A stretch of 64,000 nucleotides of DNA from Telmatactis stephensoni (GCA_029948255.1 JALIZF010001582.1:186001-250000), one strand, 5' to 3'; counted from the stretch's first letter, positions 23,462 to 37,300 are shown. Translations and numbers: made by a program. The notes: generated from the sequence alone by a model not told the origin.

Positions 23462-26400
23462 ATGGGCGCTTCTAGTGGCGAAGGAAACTTTCCACGCTCT
23501 CGATCGAGCAACACACAAATTACGACTTTGGATCAACAAGAACTCCGGACAATTTTCGCTTCCGGAATTAAAGGACAAGAACAGACACCGTCAAAGTCTT
23601 CTGCAAGGACCAATTTGAAAAGAAAGCTTACAGCTCGAGTAACTCCGATGAGTAGAAATGATGATGAAGATCTCCAGAAATCATTAAAAGATGACTGTGA
23701 GCACGCAAAGAAACTTGTTAACGGGAATTACTTAGGAGCTACTTCCCAACGTTCTAGTACTACAACTACTCCAGCAATTTCTACTAGCTTTGTAGCAACT
23801 ACAACCACAGATATGGTTGTAAAGACAGAAAAACCTGAAGTTTTATCTTGCCAAGCGGGCAGTATGTGGAGTAATCATCGAAGGTTTGAGAGCGGCCATG
23901 AACCACTAGAAAAATATAGAAGACTGCCAGCCCCATCAAGCATGTCCAGCTCAATCCTTCCCGGAACAAGTAAGTGAAGTAATTAAGTTAGATTTAGTTT
24001 ACCTTTCGAGCAAAAAAAAAATTACAAGTTTATTCTCCCAAGCTAGGATAGCGCTTTTCAAATACACGGCAAACATATTGGGCGGAAGTCGTGTAGCGTA
24101 TTAGGGACGAAAATGGCTACTGAGTCAAAATACAAACAGAGATCTACTTTCGCTATTACTTTCGGTAACATAGTAAACATTTCTTTTATTTCTTAATATT
24201 TCTTCATTTTTACTTTTTTATTTGGGATATAAAAAATATATATACGTAACAGAATATACTTTCTCTATTTTACTTCTAAATGAATTGTAGGGAAACCCCC
24301 TAATTTACATATGACTTGCTGGAATTTTCTAAAACACAGGAAACCCAATCTTCAACTCATTACTGTTCAAATATATCTGACTAAGACTGGTCTATTTGAC
24401 TGTGTGTTATTTTAGGTCAGCAGCTTATCCCATCTTTTAGTGCTGAACCAAAATTACTGGGAGATAATATTGCAACTTTAAGCCTTTTAACAGCATCTCA
24501 AGGCCACCGAGCAACTTTACAAGATGAAGACGGTGATACGTAAGTGTCATGCTTTATATAACCTGGTTTTCATTAAGAACCACTTACCCACATATTTACT
24601 GTCGGCACTGAGTGCGAAGATAGAGTTGTATGTAGCTCTAGATCTAGTTGTTTATCTAAATGGTGTGGTGGCTAGCTCGAAAGCTATGCTCCTCTAGCCC
24701 CAGGGGGGGGAGGGACTCCGTTGTAAAAAGATCGGATATCCTCATCGAAAATTTTCAAAAATACCCCTAGCTAAAAGATACAGGAAGTCTTTTAAGGAGT
24801 GTGTGGCTGGATGATTTTTTAACCCCTATAAAGAGAAACCAGCGATAACAAGCTAATGAACATTATTATTATGAACATAAAATTGGACAGTTGACACGCT
24901 TTTCTTGGGCAAATTTTTTCCATTTGAGAACAAGATAATAAACGATGGGCTATTTTGATACCCAAAAAGAGACCAGGAAATGCTACAACTCTAAACTTCA
25001 ATTTAACATCCTAAAAGATACCAAATTTTTACTGATTTTTACCCCTAACTAGATATGACGAGCATACCCAATTATTTTACAATGGAGTCTGCAGGCCCCC
25101 CCCCCAGGCCTCAGCCCCTTCCACAATAACTCCTTCAAAATTGTAATTTTTAGTCATGTCAAATATATTCTAACTAAGCTCTTGTCCTAATTATGTGTAT
25201 TTGTAAAATGTATATGAAGTATAAATAAAAAACTGAAAAAGAACTTGAAACTTGTGGCTTCAGTGCATTGTCGCAGAGGTCATGGAGCTAAAATGAATAC
25301 TCAAGATATGCAAGATACATTTGTCTCATTGAAACATTTTTTTGTTCTTTCCCACAGGCCACTACATATTGCTATAGCACAAGGTCAAATACAGTTAGTT
25401 CAATATCTCACCCACATAACACTGACATCTGGAATTTCATTGGATATTTACAACAAACTCAAACAGGTATGATCAGTAAATCAATAAACAGTGTTAACCA
25501 TAAGAGAAGATTTCGTATGACTGGGAAAATTACATGCTCACTGTAATTGGTATGGTTACAGCAAGTTTGGAATCATGATTCTATAGACATAACAACACTG
25601 ACATAGTTACGGTACAGTGTAGTAAGTTTCCCACTCATACAAAAACTGTTCTAAAATATAAGCATGATGCGCAGTGTGATTGAGGCTGAATATACTTACC
25701 AGTATGAGAAAATACAAACACTGGTGAGTAGTGCTCCGCCTCTTTTCTGGTTAAAGCATATTTTGAATGTGTGTGAAACAGACCACACCATGCCATGGCC
25801 ATGTCAGTGCCATGATGTTTTCCTACCACAACCATGCTGTGACTGTGCAGTGCCATTTTCCAGTCAAACAAAATCTACTCTAGTGTTATTCATCTCCCCC
25901 CCCCCCCCCTGTCTGGTACAACCTTTACCCACCCATCCCTCCTACCATATAACTAATTTAGCTTTTGATTTGTAAATGTTCTTAATTTACACTAGACCCC
26001 TTTGCATCTTGCGGTGATAACCAACCAGCCATTAATCGTAAGAATACTTATCAATGCTGGTGTCGATGCCAACATTCCTGACAGAAATGGACAAACAGGA
26101 ATACATTTGGCATGTCAACGTTCCAGTATAGAGTGCCTCATGGAACTAGTGAACTGCAGACACCCAATCAACATGGAGACCAAGAATTATGCTGGCCTTA
26201 CTCCAATGCATGAAGCAGTAATGTCTAACAGCCCTGATATCATCAGCTTCCTTATTGCTTATGGGGCAAATGTGGATAGTAAGGTAATGATTTGTACCAA
26301 TAGTAGGATAGAAGAAAAAAGGAGAGGTGAAGGGGAGAGGAAATGGAATGATTTGGGAGTCCAAAAAATATGAGGAAAGAAACATTTTGGTGCAATTTGG

Positions 26401-27274
26401 AGAGCAAAGAGAAAATGGAAGTGATTGAAAGAAAGTGAAATGTAAGGTCAGTGGGAGGAACAAATGATGGTGGATGGTTTAATAACAATGAGAAAAGAAG
26501 AGAGGGAAGGGAATGGGAGAATTTATGTGAACCATCACAATTAAGGTGAGAGGCTGCAATTGGGAGGATGGCAGGAATGAGCACCGGTAACTAGTAGCCT
26601 AACTATAACTGGAATATCCATTAAAATATTTATCCAGGATGGCAAGAGTGGTCGCACACCACTCCACTATGCAGTAGAACAAGAACTGGTGCCAGTCATT
26701 GAGTTACTTATTCGTTCTGGTGCAAATGTTAGTGCTGCAACATTTGCAGGGAGTACACCCATTCAGACTGCAAGTGGACTGGGAATGAGTCACATCACGA
26801 GGCTGTTATTAGGAAGCGCCAATCAGGCTGCAGGAAGAACTAGTGGAAACAGATTGACAAACTCGTCAAGCAACTTCAAGGTAAACATTGGTTGAATCTT
26901 GACAACTACATGTGCTTGGAATTAGAGGGATTTCAAGGCAGACATGTTTGTGGTCAAAATAGTAGTGATTTTCTCCCAAGAGAAATAAAATCTTTTGTTA
27001 TTGAAAAACTTTCTATTTTACTTGCCCACAAACATAGCTGCCATGAAATCCCTCTATTGGTAAAACCACATTCTAAGACTCAAATTGCAGTTGTTATCCT
27101 CTGTAAATACAATGACTTAGTCCACTAGCTAAGCCAAATCAGGGCGTTTTTGAACACCATTGTTTTAGATTCTTACACTCACATGATTATAAATTGATTT
27201 TTAAATTAATGATTTAATGTGCTAATAAAACTATTTTTTTTCCACAGGGGAAAGGAATGTCATTCAAAAGGTGA
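23462..27274 (+). CDS. IkB/Bcl-3-like ankyrin-repeat protein, gene 1
   Basis: Six exons: 23462-23969, 24416-24539, 25358-25466, 25996-26283, 26638-26880 and 27248-27274. They sum to 1299 bases, 432 aa, with all borders GT/AG and phases matching. Residues 1 to about 205 are a Ser/Thr-rich disordered region. After the QDEDGDTPLHIAI signature come six ankyrin repeats, including LDIYNKLKQTPLHLAV, DRNGQTGIHLACQ, NYAGLTPMHEAV and SGRTPLHYAV. The tail is short (GKGMSFKR). This signature series is that of IkB and Bcl-3 proteins, which bind Rel/NF-kB dimers and hold them in the cytoplasm or act with them in the nucleus. No DSGxxS phosphodegron is visible in the N-terminal region, which leans towards a Bcl-3-like rather than an IkB-alpha-like protein. 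The start is not secure: a TATAAA sits just before this ATG, and the next Met is about residue 62. Confidence 0.85.
24698..25110. mobile_element. Diverged foldback element in intron 2 of ankyrin gene 1
   Basis: C/G-run ends (CCCCAGGGGGGGG...GGACTCCG at left; ATGGAGTC...GCCCCCCCCC at right) and inner AAAAATACCCCTA versus matching arms. The ends resemble those of the element at 51694-51968. Confidence 0.55.
25511..25646. mobile_element. MITE (TTTCGTATGA-TGGGAAA ends), copy 1
   Basis: Ends TTTCGTATGACTGGGAAA and TTTCCCACTCATACAAAA, with an internal GGTATGGTTACAGCA. It lies in intron 3 of ankyrin gene 1. A second copy is at 33099-33243 in the selenoprotein S gene. Confidence 0.8.
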
Positions 27275-27570
27275 CATAAAGATATGACAACACTAGAAAC
27301 AATGTATCAAAGAATTAAGGAATGTAAAGTACATGTATAATACTTATTTCTAAGAAATATTTATAATTTTTTCACTTAATAGAAAATGTTCAAACTCTTG
27401 GAATATATTCCAAAGGAATTTTATTGTCCAAAACAGGGAGAATTTGCACAGAGTTAATGCCAACAAATATAATAATACTTATAACATGCAGCTATAAGCT
27501 TGTTAAGTTGCAAATTCACTCTGTTACTGTGGGCTGCACATGTTGAATTTCAGTTTGGTTGGTGGGGTCT

Positions 27571-27636
27571 TAGTCTCCCTCGCAGCCATTTTTTGGACAG
27601 GGATCCCGTTACAAAAAACGGCTGCGAGGGAGACTA
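27571..27636. mobile_element. Short hairpin element (TAGTCTCCCTCGCAGCC ends)
   Basis: TAGTCTCCCTCGCAGCC is matched by GGCTGCGAGGGAGACTA at the right. The same ends recur at 44939-45036. Confidence 0.8.
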
Positions 27637-27995
27637 GTAGGGTGTCAGTAGGTGCATTACTTATAGAGACCTTATGCAATGGCCACAAAAATGTCCTGAG
27701 CACATTGTCACATGCATAATCTTCTCTTCAAGATAGAGCATTGTAAAAGTGTCAGTTGGAGCTTAATCATGTCCTTTAACCTTGAAGATTGCTCTTGTGT
27801 AAAAATTAAGGAACCTCCATCATATGTTTTCATTGCAATTGTCGTGTCTCTATAAATTCAATGGGTTGTCAACATGCTGCTTGAGCCATTGTGAATTGAC
27901 ACTCAACAAGCCTACAATCAGTCTGAAAGACTATAAATATCATTAATATATACATTATAATCTGTTCACAAAACAAAATTACAATTCATTATCAA

Positions 27996-28297
27996 TAGAC
28001 CTTTTCACAGTTACCAAACTACATCAAATCAATGTTAGCATTGACCAAGCATTGATACAGGCTGCCTCTTGCTTTTGACATGTAAATCAGAGTTCTCATA
28101 ACCACCTCTACTTTGAACAAAAACCCATGGAAATCAAAGTATTTGCTTTGTTCATTCACACCACCCTAGTTCATTCAAGTGCATTCAAAGTCTGTCTTGC
28201 CTTTACAGGCTGTTACCAAACCTACAAAGAGTATATAAATATGCACTCTTGAGGCTGCCATTGAGCAAGATGTACATGTAACTGTGAAAAGGTCTAT
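27996..28297. mobile_element. MITE (ATAGACCTTTTCACAGT ends)
   Basis: Left ATAGACCTTTTCACAGTTAC, right GTAACTGTGAAAAGGTCTAT. Same end type as the element at 58415-58631. Non-coding. Confidence 0.85.
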
Positions 28298-28365
28298 TTG
28301 TGCAGCCCTTACAGAAATAATGTGACAATGTCTGGAGAGTTTTCATAATAAGCAGATTTACGTAT

Positions 28366-28666
28366 TACAGTGCTGCGCTTCAAACCGTTGCCACTACCAA
28401 AGTTTTTGATTACTTTTTGACATCTTTTTGACAACTTTGAATACCACTAAACAATTATTAGATATTGGTGCTTTACTTTGATGTCTTGATAAGCAGAGTT
28501 TGTACATCATGGATCACTACATCGATGTACAAACTCTGCCCATCAAGACATCAAAGTGAAGTGCCCATATCTAATTTGTTAGCGGTATTCAACGTTGTCA
28601 AAAAGATGTCAAAAAGTAATCAAAAACTTTGTGGTAGTGGCAAAGGTTCCAAGTGCAGCACTGTAA
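28366..28666. mobile_element. Long-arm foldback element
   Basis: About 120-base arms pair end to end: TACAGTGCTGCGCTTC... at left and ...AAGTGCAGCACTGTA at right, then GTAGTGGCAAAG, TTGACATCTTTTTGACAA and TGATGTCTTGAT. The centre is GATCACTACATCGATG. A diverged half copy is at about 54258-54322. Confidence 0.85.
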
Positions 28667-30404
28667 GTTTACGTGAAGGACGTTTGCATGGCATCCATGT
28701 ATGTACAATACTCTTTTCCTTTATAAGGAACTAGTTTGTTGGACTTTATGTACTTCTTTAAATTGGAGAATCTATCATTGTTGAGTTGCATTTATATATC
28801 CAAGAGAAACCTGAGTTTCCATGTTTGACTTGTTTAGAAAATATTTTTATTATTTTCAAACGATTTTTTCTACATAGATGTGTCTTTATTAAGTTATCAT
28901 AGAATATTTTATTTCAGTTTATATATTTAGCCAATAATAAAGTAATTAAAGTTAAAGTTTTATAAAGACAATAATTAAGCCTTGCTTGTTAATATACTTT
29001 GTGTTGCTATCAATTAAATATCTCCATTTAAAAAAGGGAAAGCTTTATAATATGAGTGCATGTAGTCTGGTTTTTGTTTGTTTGTTTGTTTGTTTGTTTT
29101 TAAGAGTTTATTATTTGCAGACTTTGCTCTATGCTAAGGCAAAAATGTCTTACCAAGCAATGAAATAGAAAACTGCATATGCAATAAAATTGCTACATTT
29201 TTGTGCTACCATTTTTAAAAACTTTTTACAAAATTAAACCTTGTCTCATTTCAGTAAAGCTTCCTGGGGAAATTTTACAAAAACAATGGTTTTTCTTATT
29301 TTGTCAAATTTGCATAAATTAGATGGTTGTTACATGACTTTATGAGTACGCATAAGTTATGCAATAACGCATGTTTTGTGAAACAAGGCCAGCATGTCAT
29401 TATTTGTAATACATATTATTGGTATGATGTCTAACTATTGTTACAAACTCATTAATAAACATTCACTGGAAATGAATAAAATGTCATCACAGAGTGTAAT
29501 TCATAGATCCACAATTTGCTTGAGTGAACAGGAAACAATTATTTTGCAGTACTCCCACTGGAATATAGAATGTCCGACAAACATTGTAGATTTCAGAAAG
29601 TTTTACCGCATTTACTGTTTTTTCCTAACGTACTCTTAGAATACATATATATTAAATTCCAAGACAGACATATAAAGTTTTCAGCAGTCTATATATGCCA
29701 TATACTGAGAAAAACATATTTGGCTTGTTGGACATAGCAATGACAACTAAGATGGAACACAATGGATAGTGGATCTATGAATACTTTAACAAATGGAAAA
29801 GTTTTAAAAGTGGAAACATTCCTTCATCTTGAGATCTCAAAAATATAAAAGCAAAAGGCAATATGGCTAAATTTATACCTGCTTTAATTCTTCACAGAGG
29901 CATTAAAAATGTATATGTGAGAGGTGAGGTGTGTTTAGCGGCCCTGTTTCAGGACATAAAATCATAAAATTATTTTGAGCAAAAGACAATTCTAATGTAT
30001 TGAGCTATGCATGTTCACACAAGCATTCCTTCCTTTCCATAGGTTGTTCATTTTATGCTAAAATGATGAAAAAATGTTATATTATTGTACTATAATTGCA
30101 AAAGCAAAAGCAACTCCAAATGGTAGTGTTGAAGGTGAGAGAGTTGGTTGACTTGGTTGGTTGAATTTTCATATATATTTACTACGGTACATATTTTCTA
30201 TTTTAATGTTGACACAAAACTATTTGAGCATCAATTTGTGAATGTTATATGTAATCAATATTACACTACTACTTAGCTTGTACAATGTACAAACATTTAT
30301 GAGTTAATAGAGTAAACAACATGATTTTGAATAGCTTATAATTTATAAATTATCAATACTTACTTAAATTTATTTATCGATACTTACAATAATTCTATTG
30401 ATTT
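28667..30404. other. AT-rich intergenic stretch between convergent genes
   Basis: Lies between the 3' ends of ankyrin gene 1 (+) and selenoprotein S (-). Only a (TTTG)n run at about 29072-29098 stands out. Confidence 0.5.
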
Positions 30405-30410
30405 TTTATT
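30405..30410 (-). promoter_or_regulatory. Poly(A) signal of selenoprotein S
   Basis: AATAAA on the minus strand, about 45 bases beyond the SECIS candidate. This is the expected position for the end of the selenoprotein S transcript. Confidence 0.6.
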
Positions 30411-30453
30411 GACAATATTTGCAATTGTTGTGGTAATTTTTGGCTTTCACTTT

Positions 30454-30517
30454 GCAACATCAAGTTTTCTTACTGCAGAGTCTTTGCATTTAAAAGAAAA
30501 CTATCATTCTAACTTGC
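30454..30517 (-). promoter_or_regulatory. SECIS element candidate (selenocysteine insertion)
   Basis: On the minus strand the order is GCAA, an internal loop, ATGAT (the k-turn quartet side, at 30503-30507), AGTTTTCTT, an apical region that begins TTAAATGCAAA, AAGAAAACT, TGATG, TTGC. AGTTTTCTT and AAGAAAACT pair perfectly over 9 bases between the ATGA/TGAT quartet halves. The unpaired AAA sits in the apical bulge, and TGCA/TGCA can form the extra small stem of a type-2 SECIS. It lies about 790 bases after the stop of selenoprotein S and before an AATAAA. Confidence 0.75.
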
Positions 30518-31301
30518 TGTCTTACAGATGAGCTAAGCAAAGAATGAAATCCATTCATTTGGTGTATTGTATAACACACACAGTCCATGCCTACCATTAT
30601 GTTAAGAATTTACACTAAATTAATAATATAGTTTAAGAAACAGAGCAAATTTCAGAGAACTGAATGGAGTGGATTTTACATTAAAGGGTGGTAAATGCAG
30701 GCATCTCCCAAATCAGTCTTGCCAAATTTCCCATTATTTTCTTTTTGTAAACAATGGAAGTCTGAGGCAGTCTAAAAAAATCTTACACTAAGCATTTGCA
30801 ATTATTACTTGATGAGTGTAAAAAAATCTAAACAAAAACAATCACGGCACAGAAATAATGAAAATGATTTTTGATCAGACATGTCGAACAGACCTAAACT
30901 AGAAGTTGATGCCAGACTGCAAGATCATAACTGATGAGACCAATTTATAAGCAGCTGTAGGCTGAGAATTCAGAGGATTACAACTTGTTAAGTTTTGCTA
31001 GTATCAGGATGAATTTTGGGTAACTTCCATTTTATAGATTCTGCTCAGTTTGAGTTCCCTGTCAGAGGGAAAATCCCTCCTCAATATTGAGCTTAAAGAG
31101 CTAATACAATTAGCATAATTACATGTAGCACTGGATGCTGAAACATTTCAAAATCTAAGAGCACTGATATAATTATCCTGCGTGACTCATAATGAATTTG
31201 GAAAATCACATGCATTAAGTAAAAAATTGAAGAATTTGCTCTGTTCTTTTAAATATTATAATAGATAGAATTCATTTTTGGCAGGCAATCTGTGTGTGAT
31301 T

Positions 31302-34300
31302 CTAACCTCATCCACCACCACTGTCACCACCTGAAAAAGAAGGACAAAAATACAAATCATAATAATGTTGTCATTATCACAATTAAAGGCCCACTTGGAT
31401 GAAAATTGATGAAAAAAAGGGCTACCCTCTGCCCAAAAATCTGCATTTCAAGCTCATTATCAAAGAGAAATTTTGATATAAAGGCTAAAAGAACAGTGGG
31501 GTTGAGTAAAATAATGACGTCATTATTTTACTCACAGCTTAAATGCTAAAATACTCGACAATTTTTATTCATCTCATTTGAATGTAAAGAAAATGTTGCT
31601 TTTGGTGATTATTGGGAGATTCGATGTACAGATAGGTCTTACTAAGTTTAATTTATTTTCATTCAAGTACCCCTTTAAAGGGTGTATAATATACAAATAT
31701 CTATAAGTGTAAGGATGTTCTGATTACTACAATCATTTAAATGTTTTTTCACCAATTATCTATTTTTTACGGAATCAGAGAATCAAAGACAATTTTTTGT
31801 CATAAACAACAACAATAACAACAACAGCAATAACACCACCACCACCAACAACAACAATAACAACAATAACAACAACAATAACAACAATAACAACAACAAT
31901 AACAACAACAACAACAACAATAACAATAACAACAATAACAACAACAATAACAACAATAACAACAACAATAACAACAACAACAACAATAACAACAATAATA
32001 ACAACAATAACAACAACAGCAATAACAACAACAACAATAACAACAACAACAATAATAACAGCAATAACAACAACAATAACAACAACCACAGGTAGCCCAA
32101 GCTTATATAATTTATAAGAGAATGTATGGACAAAATGAATTTTTACTAAATAAAAATATCAAAAATGACAAATCATTCATGAAACTGAGTCTGAATGTTT
32201 AAATAAATGTCCTCTTTCGCCCTATGTTATTGGTTTTCCGATTTAGCCGTTTTTTAATTTTTTTCCCCTTTAGTAATGTAATAACATTAAATTTCATTTT
32301 CTCCATACATTCTCTTATATTATATAAGCTTGGGCTACCTGTGCAACAACCACAAGACACATAGATCCATGAAAGATCCCTGGGATCCTGTGAGAGACCC
32401 CTGAAATTTTGTGAGAATGATGATACATTTTGAGGAACCATTTGACAACCTAATTTTCAAACAAAAACCTGATTATCCAATATCTTATATTATTGATCTG
32501 CTAATATTTTACTTAACAGATTCCATTTTGCCGTGCATGTACAAATAAAATACTCCAAGATTTCAACTTCAACTTCAAAGGAGTACTTTATTTAATTGTA
32601 ACTTGATCAACTATTTACTCAAATCAACAAATTGGACAGTTGAGACATCTTCAGATTTTGCTATCCACGTGAGCAACAAGATTAGGAAGATCCATGTGCT
32701 ACAGTATCATGCAACTGATGCTCTAAGCTGAAGTGGCTAATGACATATAATCACCAATGAAGGTACGTTAATCCTGTTTTCTCTCAATTTCCTACAAAAT
32801 TGTTTTTACTTTACTTTTATACAATCATACATGTATGTGCATCACACACGTCACACGTCCACCAATCAACTAGAGTGCACATAGTATACCAAATGATATA
32901 TAATAATTGCACATCTTAGCATTACTATGCAGTGTATCACAAAACTCACCTCTTCTTGATGGTCGGTAGCATGATCCTCCCCCACCACCTGATAATGGAC
33001 TGTAATCTTTAAACAAAAAAGTTATTAACTTTAATAGCCTGATTGAGATGTACAATGAAGAAACAATACCATCAACTATAGTCCACACCTATAGAGAGGT
33101 TTTCGTATGAGTGGGAAACTGACCGTACCAGTTACAGTCAATGCACGGTATGGTTACAGCAGGAATTTCGAATGTTTTTATAGACATTATGGCACTGACA
33201 TGGTAACTGTACAGCACCAAGTTTCCCACTCATACGAAAACAGCTCAGTCTATTGTCTTTGTTGAATTACATATTGTACCTTCTATAGCCTAGCCTGCGT
33301 AGCGGCTCTTTGGGGGAAGAGGAAGGGGAGGGGAGGGGAGGGGGAAGGAGGGAAAGGGGAAGGGGGAGGGGGACTGGGGAGGAGAGGAGGGAAAGGAGAG
33401 CCTGCAGCCAAACCCCTGGTTTTTCCGTTACTGCCCACTCGAGGGATCAAATTTCCTTGACCAATCAGAAATGACCGGAAGTGAAAGATGAGCTACTACT
33501 TGTCAAACTCACTTGTATTGTAATGTAGTTCTGGCACCTTTGCCGAACCAAAACAAATTAGACGGTTTTATGACATTTTTATGGTTATTTGTGTAATGCT
33601 TTAGTTTATTAATGCTTTCAACCCCTAAAAGCCTGCAGCTAGAGGACCAAAACCAAGATCTGAGAGTGTAAACGATTTTTGTCGAATTTGCAAACTAAAT
33701 TTAAGGATTTCAAGAACTGAGTTCTTCGGAGAATCTTTTCAAGCCGTCTGAGAGAAAGGAATGCAAAGGGCTGACCTCTCGACCTACGGATAAAATACAC
33801 ATAGAAAACATAAGTTTTTAACGTAGATTTATATGTAAGTTATAATTAACAGTAAACTTAAGTTATTTAGGCTATAGTAAAAGATTACAGTTCGCTACCT
33901 TTTGCCTGACCACGTTTCAACGGTGTGAGTCTCGTCAACAACAATGCACGATACTGTCGCTTGTGAAGTTCACTGGTGTTCTTCTTTAACTCAGCAGAGC
34001 TATAGAGGATTTGAAATTTACAATCCTTGATTTCATCAGCTTTTAAAGCAGAACGTTCGACACTAGATATCCCCAAATTATTCAGATGTGAAATTTGGTC
34101 ATTAATGATGCTCGTCAAAGGAGCAATGACCACGACAACAGCACTTTCCTTAATCTGTGCGAAGGCTTGATAAATCCTGCTTTTTCCGAAACCTGTAGGT
34201 AAAATCACAAGGACGTCTTTGCCAGCCAAGAGAGACTTCACAGCATGTTCTTGTTCTTGTTTAAGATCGAAATTTAAAAGCTTCATATTCTCCTCCGCCG

Positions 34301-37300
34301 TCAACTCCGCTATCTTGAACTCTGACTGTCCATCAAACATATCAACCTTTCAACGCTATCGATTTCGACCAATAGAAATACGCGGGCGCTGGTGCCCGCG
34401 AGTAACGGAAAAACCAGGGGTTTGGCTGCAGGCTCTCCTTTCCTTCCTCTCCTCCCCAGTCCCCCTCCCCTTTCCCTTTCCCTCCTTCCCCCTCCCCTCC
34501 CCTCCCCTTCCTCTTCCCCCAAAGAGCCGCTATGCAGGCTATCTATAGCCTGGACAGGGGATGATAGGGAGAGAGGATGGAAGAGAGGAATGGGAAATGA
34601 AGGTATAGTAGTGCCTGCTGAAACCTCAAAAATACCAAAAAGATTTGTCCCAAAACCAGAAAACAACCTTTTTACAAATCCTAGATGGGAAAAAGTGTAA
34701 TTTGAACCCCCACTCCTCAACTCCCAGCCCCTAACCTCAGATGCAATATATAGCACATTCACAAGAAATAAAACAAATGAAAATCCAATAGCTAACTTCT
34801 AGCACACACTTTACTTGACACACACACAAAGTATTTAGACAAGGTTATGTGCATAAAGCTCAGTCGTAACAAGACAAAATAAAGTTTTAGCAAGTAGCCT
34901 CAGAACTGGACTATAACTAGTATGACAAGGAGCCATTTAGGTGTCGGCTTCTGTTTAATGATTTTGAAAGGGCCAGTGTTTGAACAATACATGTACATAA
35001 TCCTTTACATAAAAGTACCTGAATCCCTTAAAGGTTTCTTCTTTTTTGGTTTTAGCATGTTTTCAGCAAGACTTGTATCATCCTGAAAATGAAAGAAAAC
35101 AATAACGTTACCATTATATGTCAATATAATGGGCTTTTTATGTAACGTATAGCTACTGAATATCAACTAGGCAATCAATATGTCAACGATGCCTTACAGG
35201 GTGGGGTCTTCGGGCAGCAGGAGTCACGCGATGAGTTAATAGCTACCATACGTGGCATTTGGGTGACTATAAAGGCCACTCGCCCTTCCTTAATCTCATC
35301 GCCTAGCTATCATCAGCATGTGAAACATTTTTCCTGCCTCCTTCCCTGGGCTCCTCCCTGTGGAATATATCTAATGTGTATTAGGACATAGCTCTTTGTT
35401 ATTGTTCAGTCTTACTTCAGCAGGTGGTGGGCAGTTATGCTCTCCCCACCTTTGCTGAAGAGAGTTTATATCAACATAAATTTGATTAGTGTTCACTTTG
35501 AAATAGAACTGTCACACCAGTGGCCAAATTATATTCCAAACCATCATGTCTGTGTCATCTCTCTTCAACAAACTAGTGCGACGCTATGTGGAGCATGCGG
35601 CCTTTAACTAAAGTACGAGGAATAAAAATGTAATTTGATTTCTTGATATCTTGTAAAGCAAAGAAATATACAGTCACTGAGATACATTTTCATTGAATGT
35701 CATGAAATTGAATATAATAATAAAGTGTCAATCATTATTTACAGTGTATTTTGTCATTTGGTTTTACTGAATTTTATACCCAATCATGTTCAGGAGAGAT
35801 CCATAGTATTTGTAGTGTTGCTTTAAGGCACAGTAAAAATAATATTAGCAACAAAATCACTCAACTTGTCTCGCAACACTGCTGCAAAACAAGTTGAAGA
35901 GCGATGCTGCACGTCTTTCCACCCGAGTACAAACTTGTCTTGCAACAAAATAGTTTGCTGCAAGTTGAAAAGGTTTGTTGCAGCAAGTAGATGGTCGATC
36001 AACTTTTTGCAACAAAATGTCATGATGTTGCGCATATTACCACCCCAAAGTCAACTTGTCTCGCAGCAAACTGCAAAATGGCTTCCTTCATATTCGAGAT
36101 TGATCCAATCAGATGTCACGATTCACTCAACTTGCAGCAATTTTGTTGCGAGACAAGTTTGTTTTCGGGTAGAAAAACGTGCAAGACAAGTTGAGTGATT
36201 TTGTTGCTCGTATTACCGTACCTTTACATTTCAAATTTTTCCCCATACTCCACCTCTGAATCAGTAGATGTCTTAACAGGTGAGTATACTCTACTGTTTT
36301 TGAGTGTAATGGGTACTGATGGTGAGCTGTGGCCTGGTTGCCATGGTCACCTTGTGGTATGGGCATGGTCCATTACATCTCGTGCTCACCCAGATGCCTA
36401 ACCCCAACTCATTTCTCACTGAGTCTTAATGTGGGACTGTATACTTTATTCAATATCCCCAAAACTCTTACTTAACAGTAGTGTAACACCTCAGTAGATG
36501 TCATCCATTTGGTTTGATGAATCAAAAGAATCTATTGTTTTAGTAAAAGAACGACATGGTAGATACTTTTCAATTTATTTCCAGACATGTTTGGTGTGAC
36601 TTATGCCATCATCAGTGTAATAATACAACAGTTCTCAAAGTTTAAATATAGTAAGAGCACGTGCATATGTGCGATAATTGAAGATAAATATTAATTATAA
36701 AGTCAAAGAAAGTTTGGTATGCATGACTTGTTGGTCTATAATGGGATTCTGCCATTTGATGTGCATCAAATGTGTATCACCACACTGATGATGGCGTAAG
36801 TCACATCGAAACATGTCTGGAAATAAATTGAAAAGTATCTACCATGTCGTTCTTTTACTAAAATTATTAGCGTCACTGCTAATAAATCGGCCATTTGACT
36901 TTATTAATTATTATTGCTCTTTGTTTAATTCTTTTGTTTAGATGCCAGGGGTTATCAAATCAATTGGATGGCACCTTCTGAGAAGGTGCTCTATTACTAT
37001 TATTACTATGACAGCCTGGCTATATTATTAATTATTATTGTCCATTATTTTATTAAGCCAACTTACAGTTTTTTTGTACTTCTTTGAACGATATCCCTTG
37101 CCTTCTTTGTGTCTTTCCCAGTCTTCAATCATTTCTTGTCTTTTTTCTTCCTCCAACTGTAACAACAATATATAATGAAATTTATCTTACACAATTTATT
37201 TAAATGTTACAATTATAGTATATTAAGTCCATTCTCCACTCATTGCTGAAAGAACTTGCAGCAAGCTATTGAGTAGGAGCAAGTGTAGGTCAGTTGGTTA

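Noticed and set aside
30880..30960. Another ATGA...TGAT pair on the minus strand as SECIS
   Set aside because: The intervening arms do not pair; 30454-30517 is far better.
31775..32133. Poly-Leu and poly-Val open frames on the minus strand
   Set aside because: Translation of the (AAC/AAT)n microsatellite; no gene context.
34219..34762. Pro/Arg/Gly-rich frames over the purine tract
   Set aside because: Low-complexity reading of the Mutator-like element's right arm.
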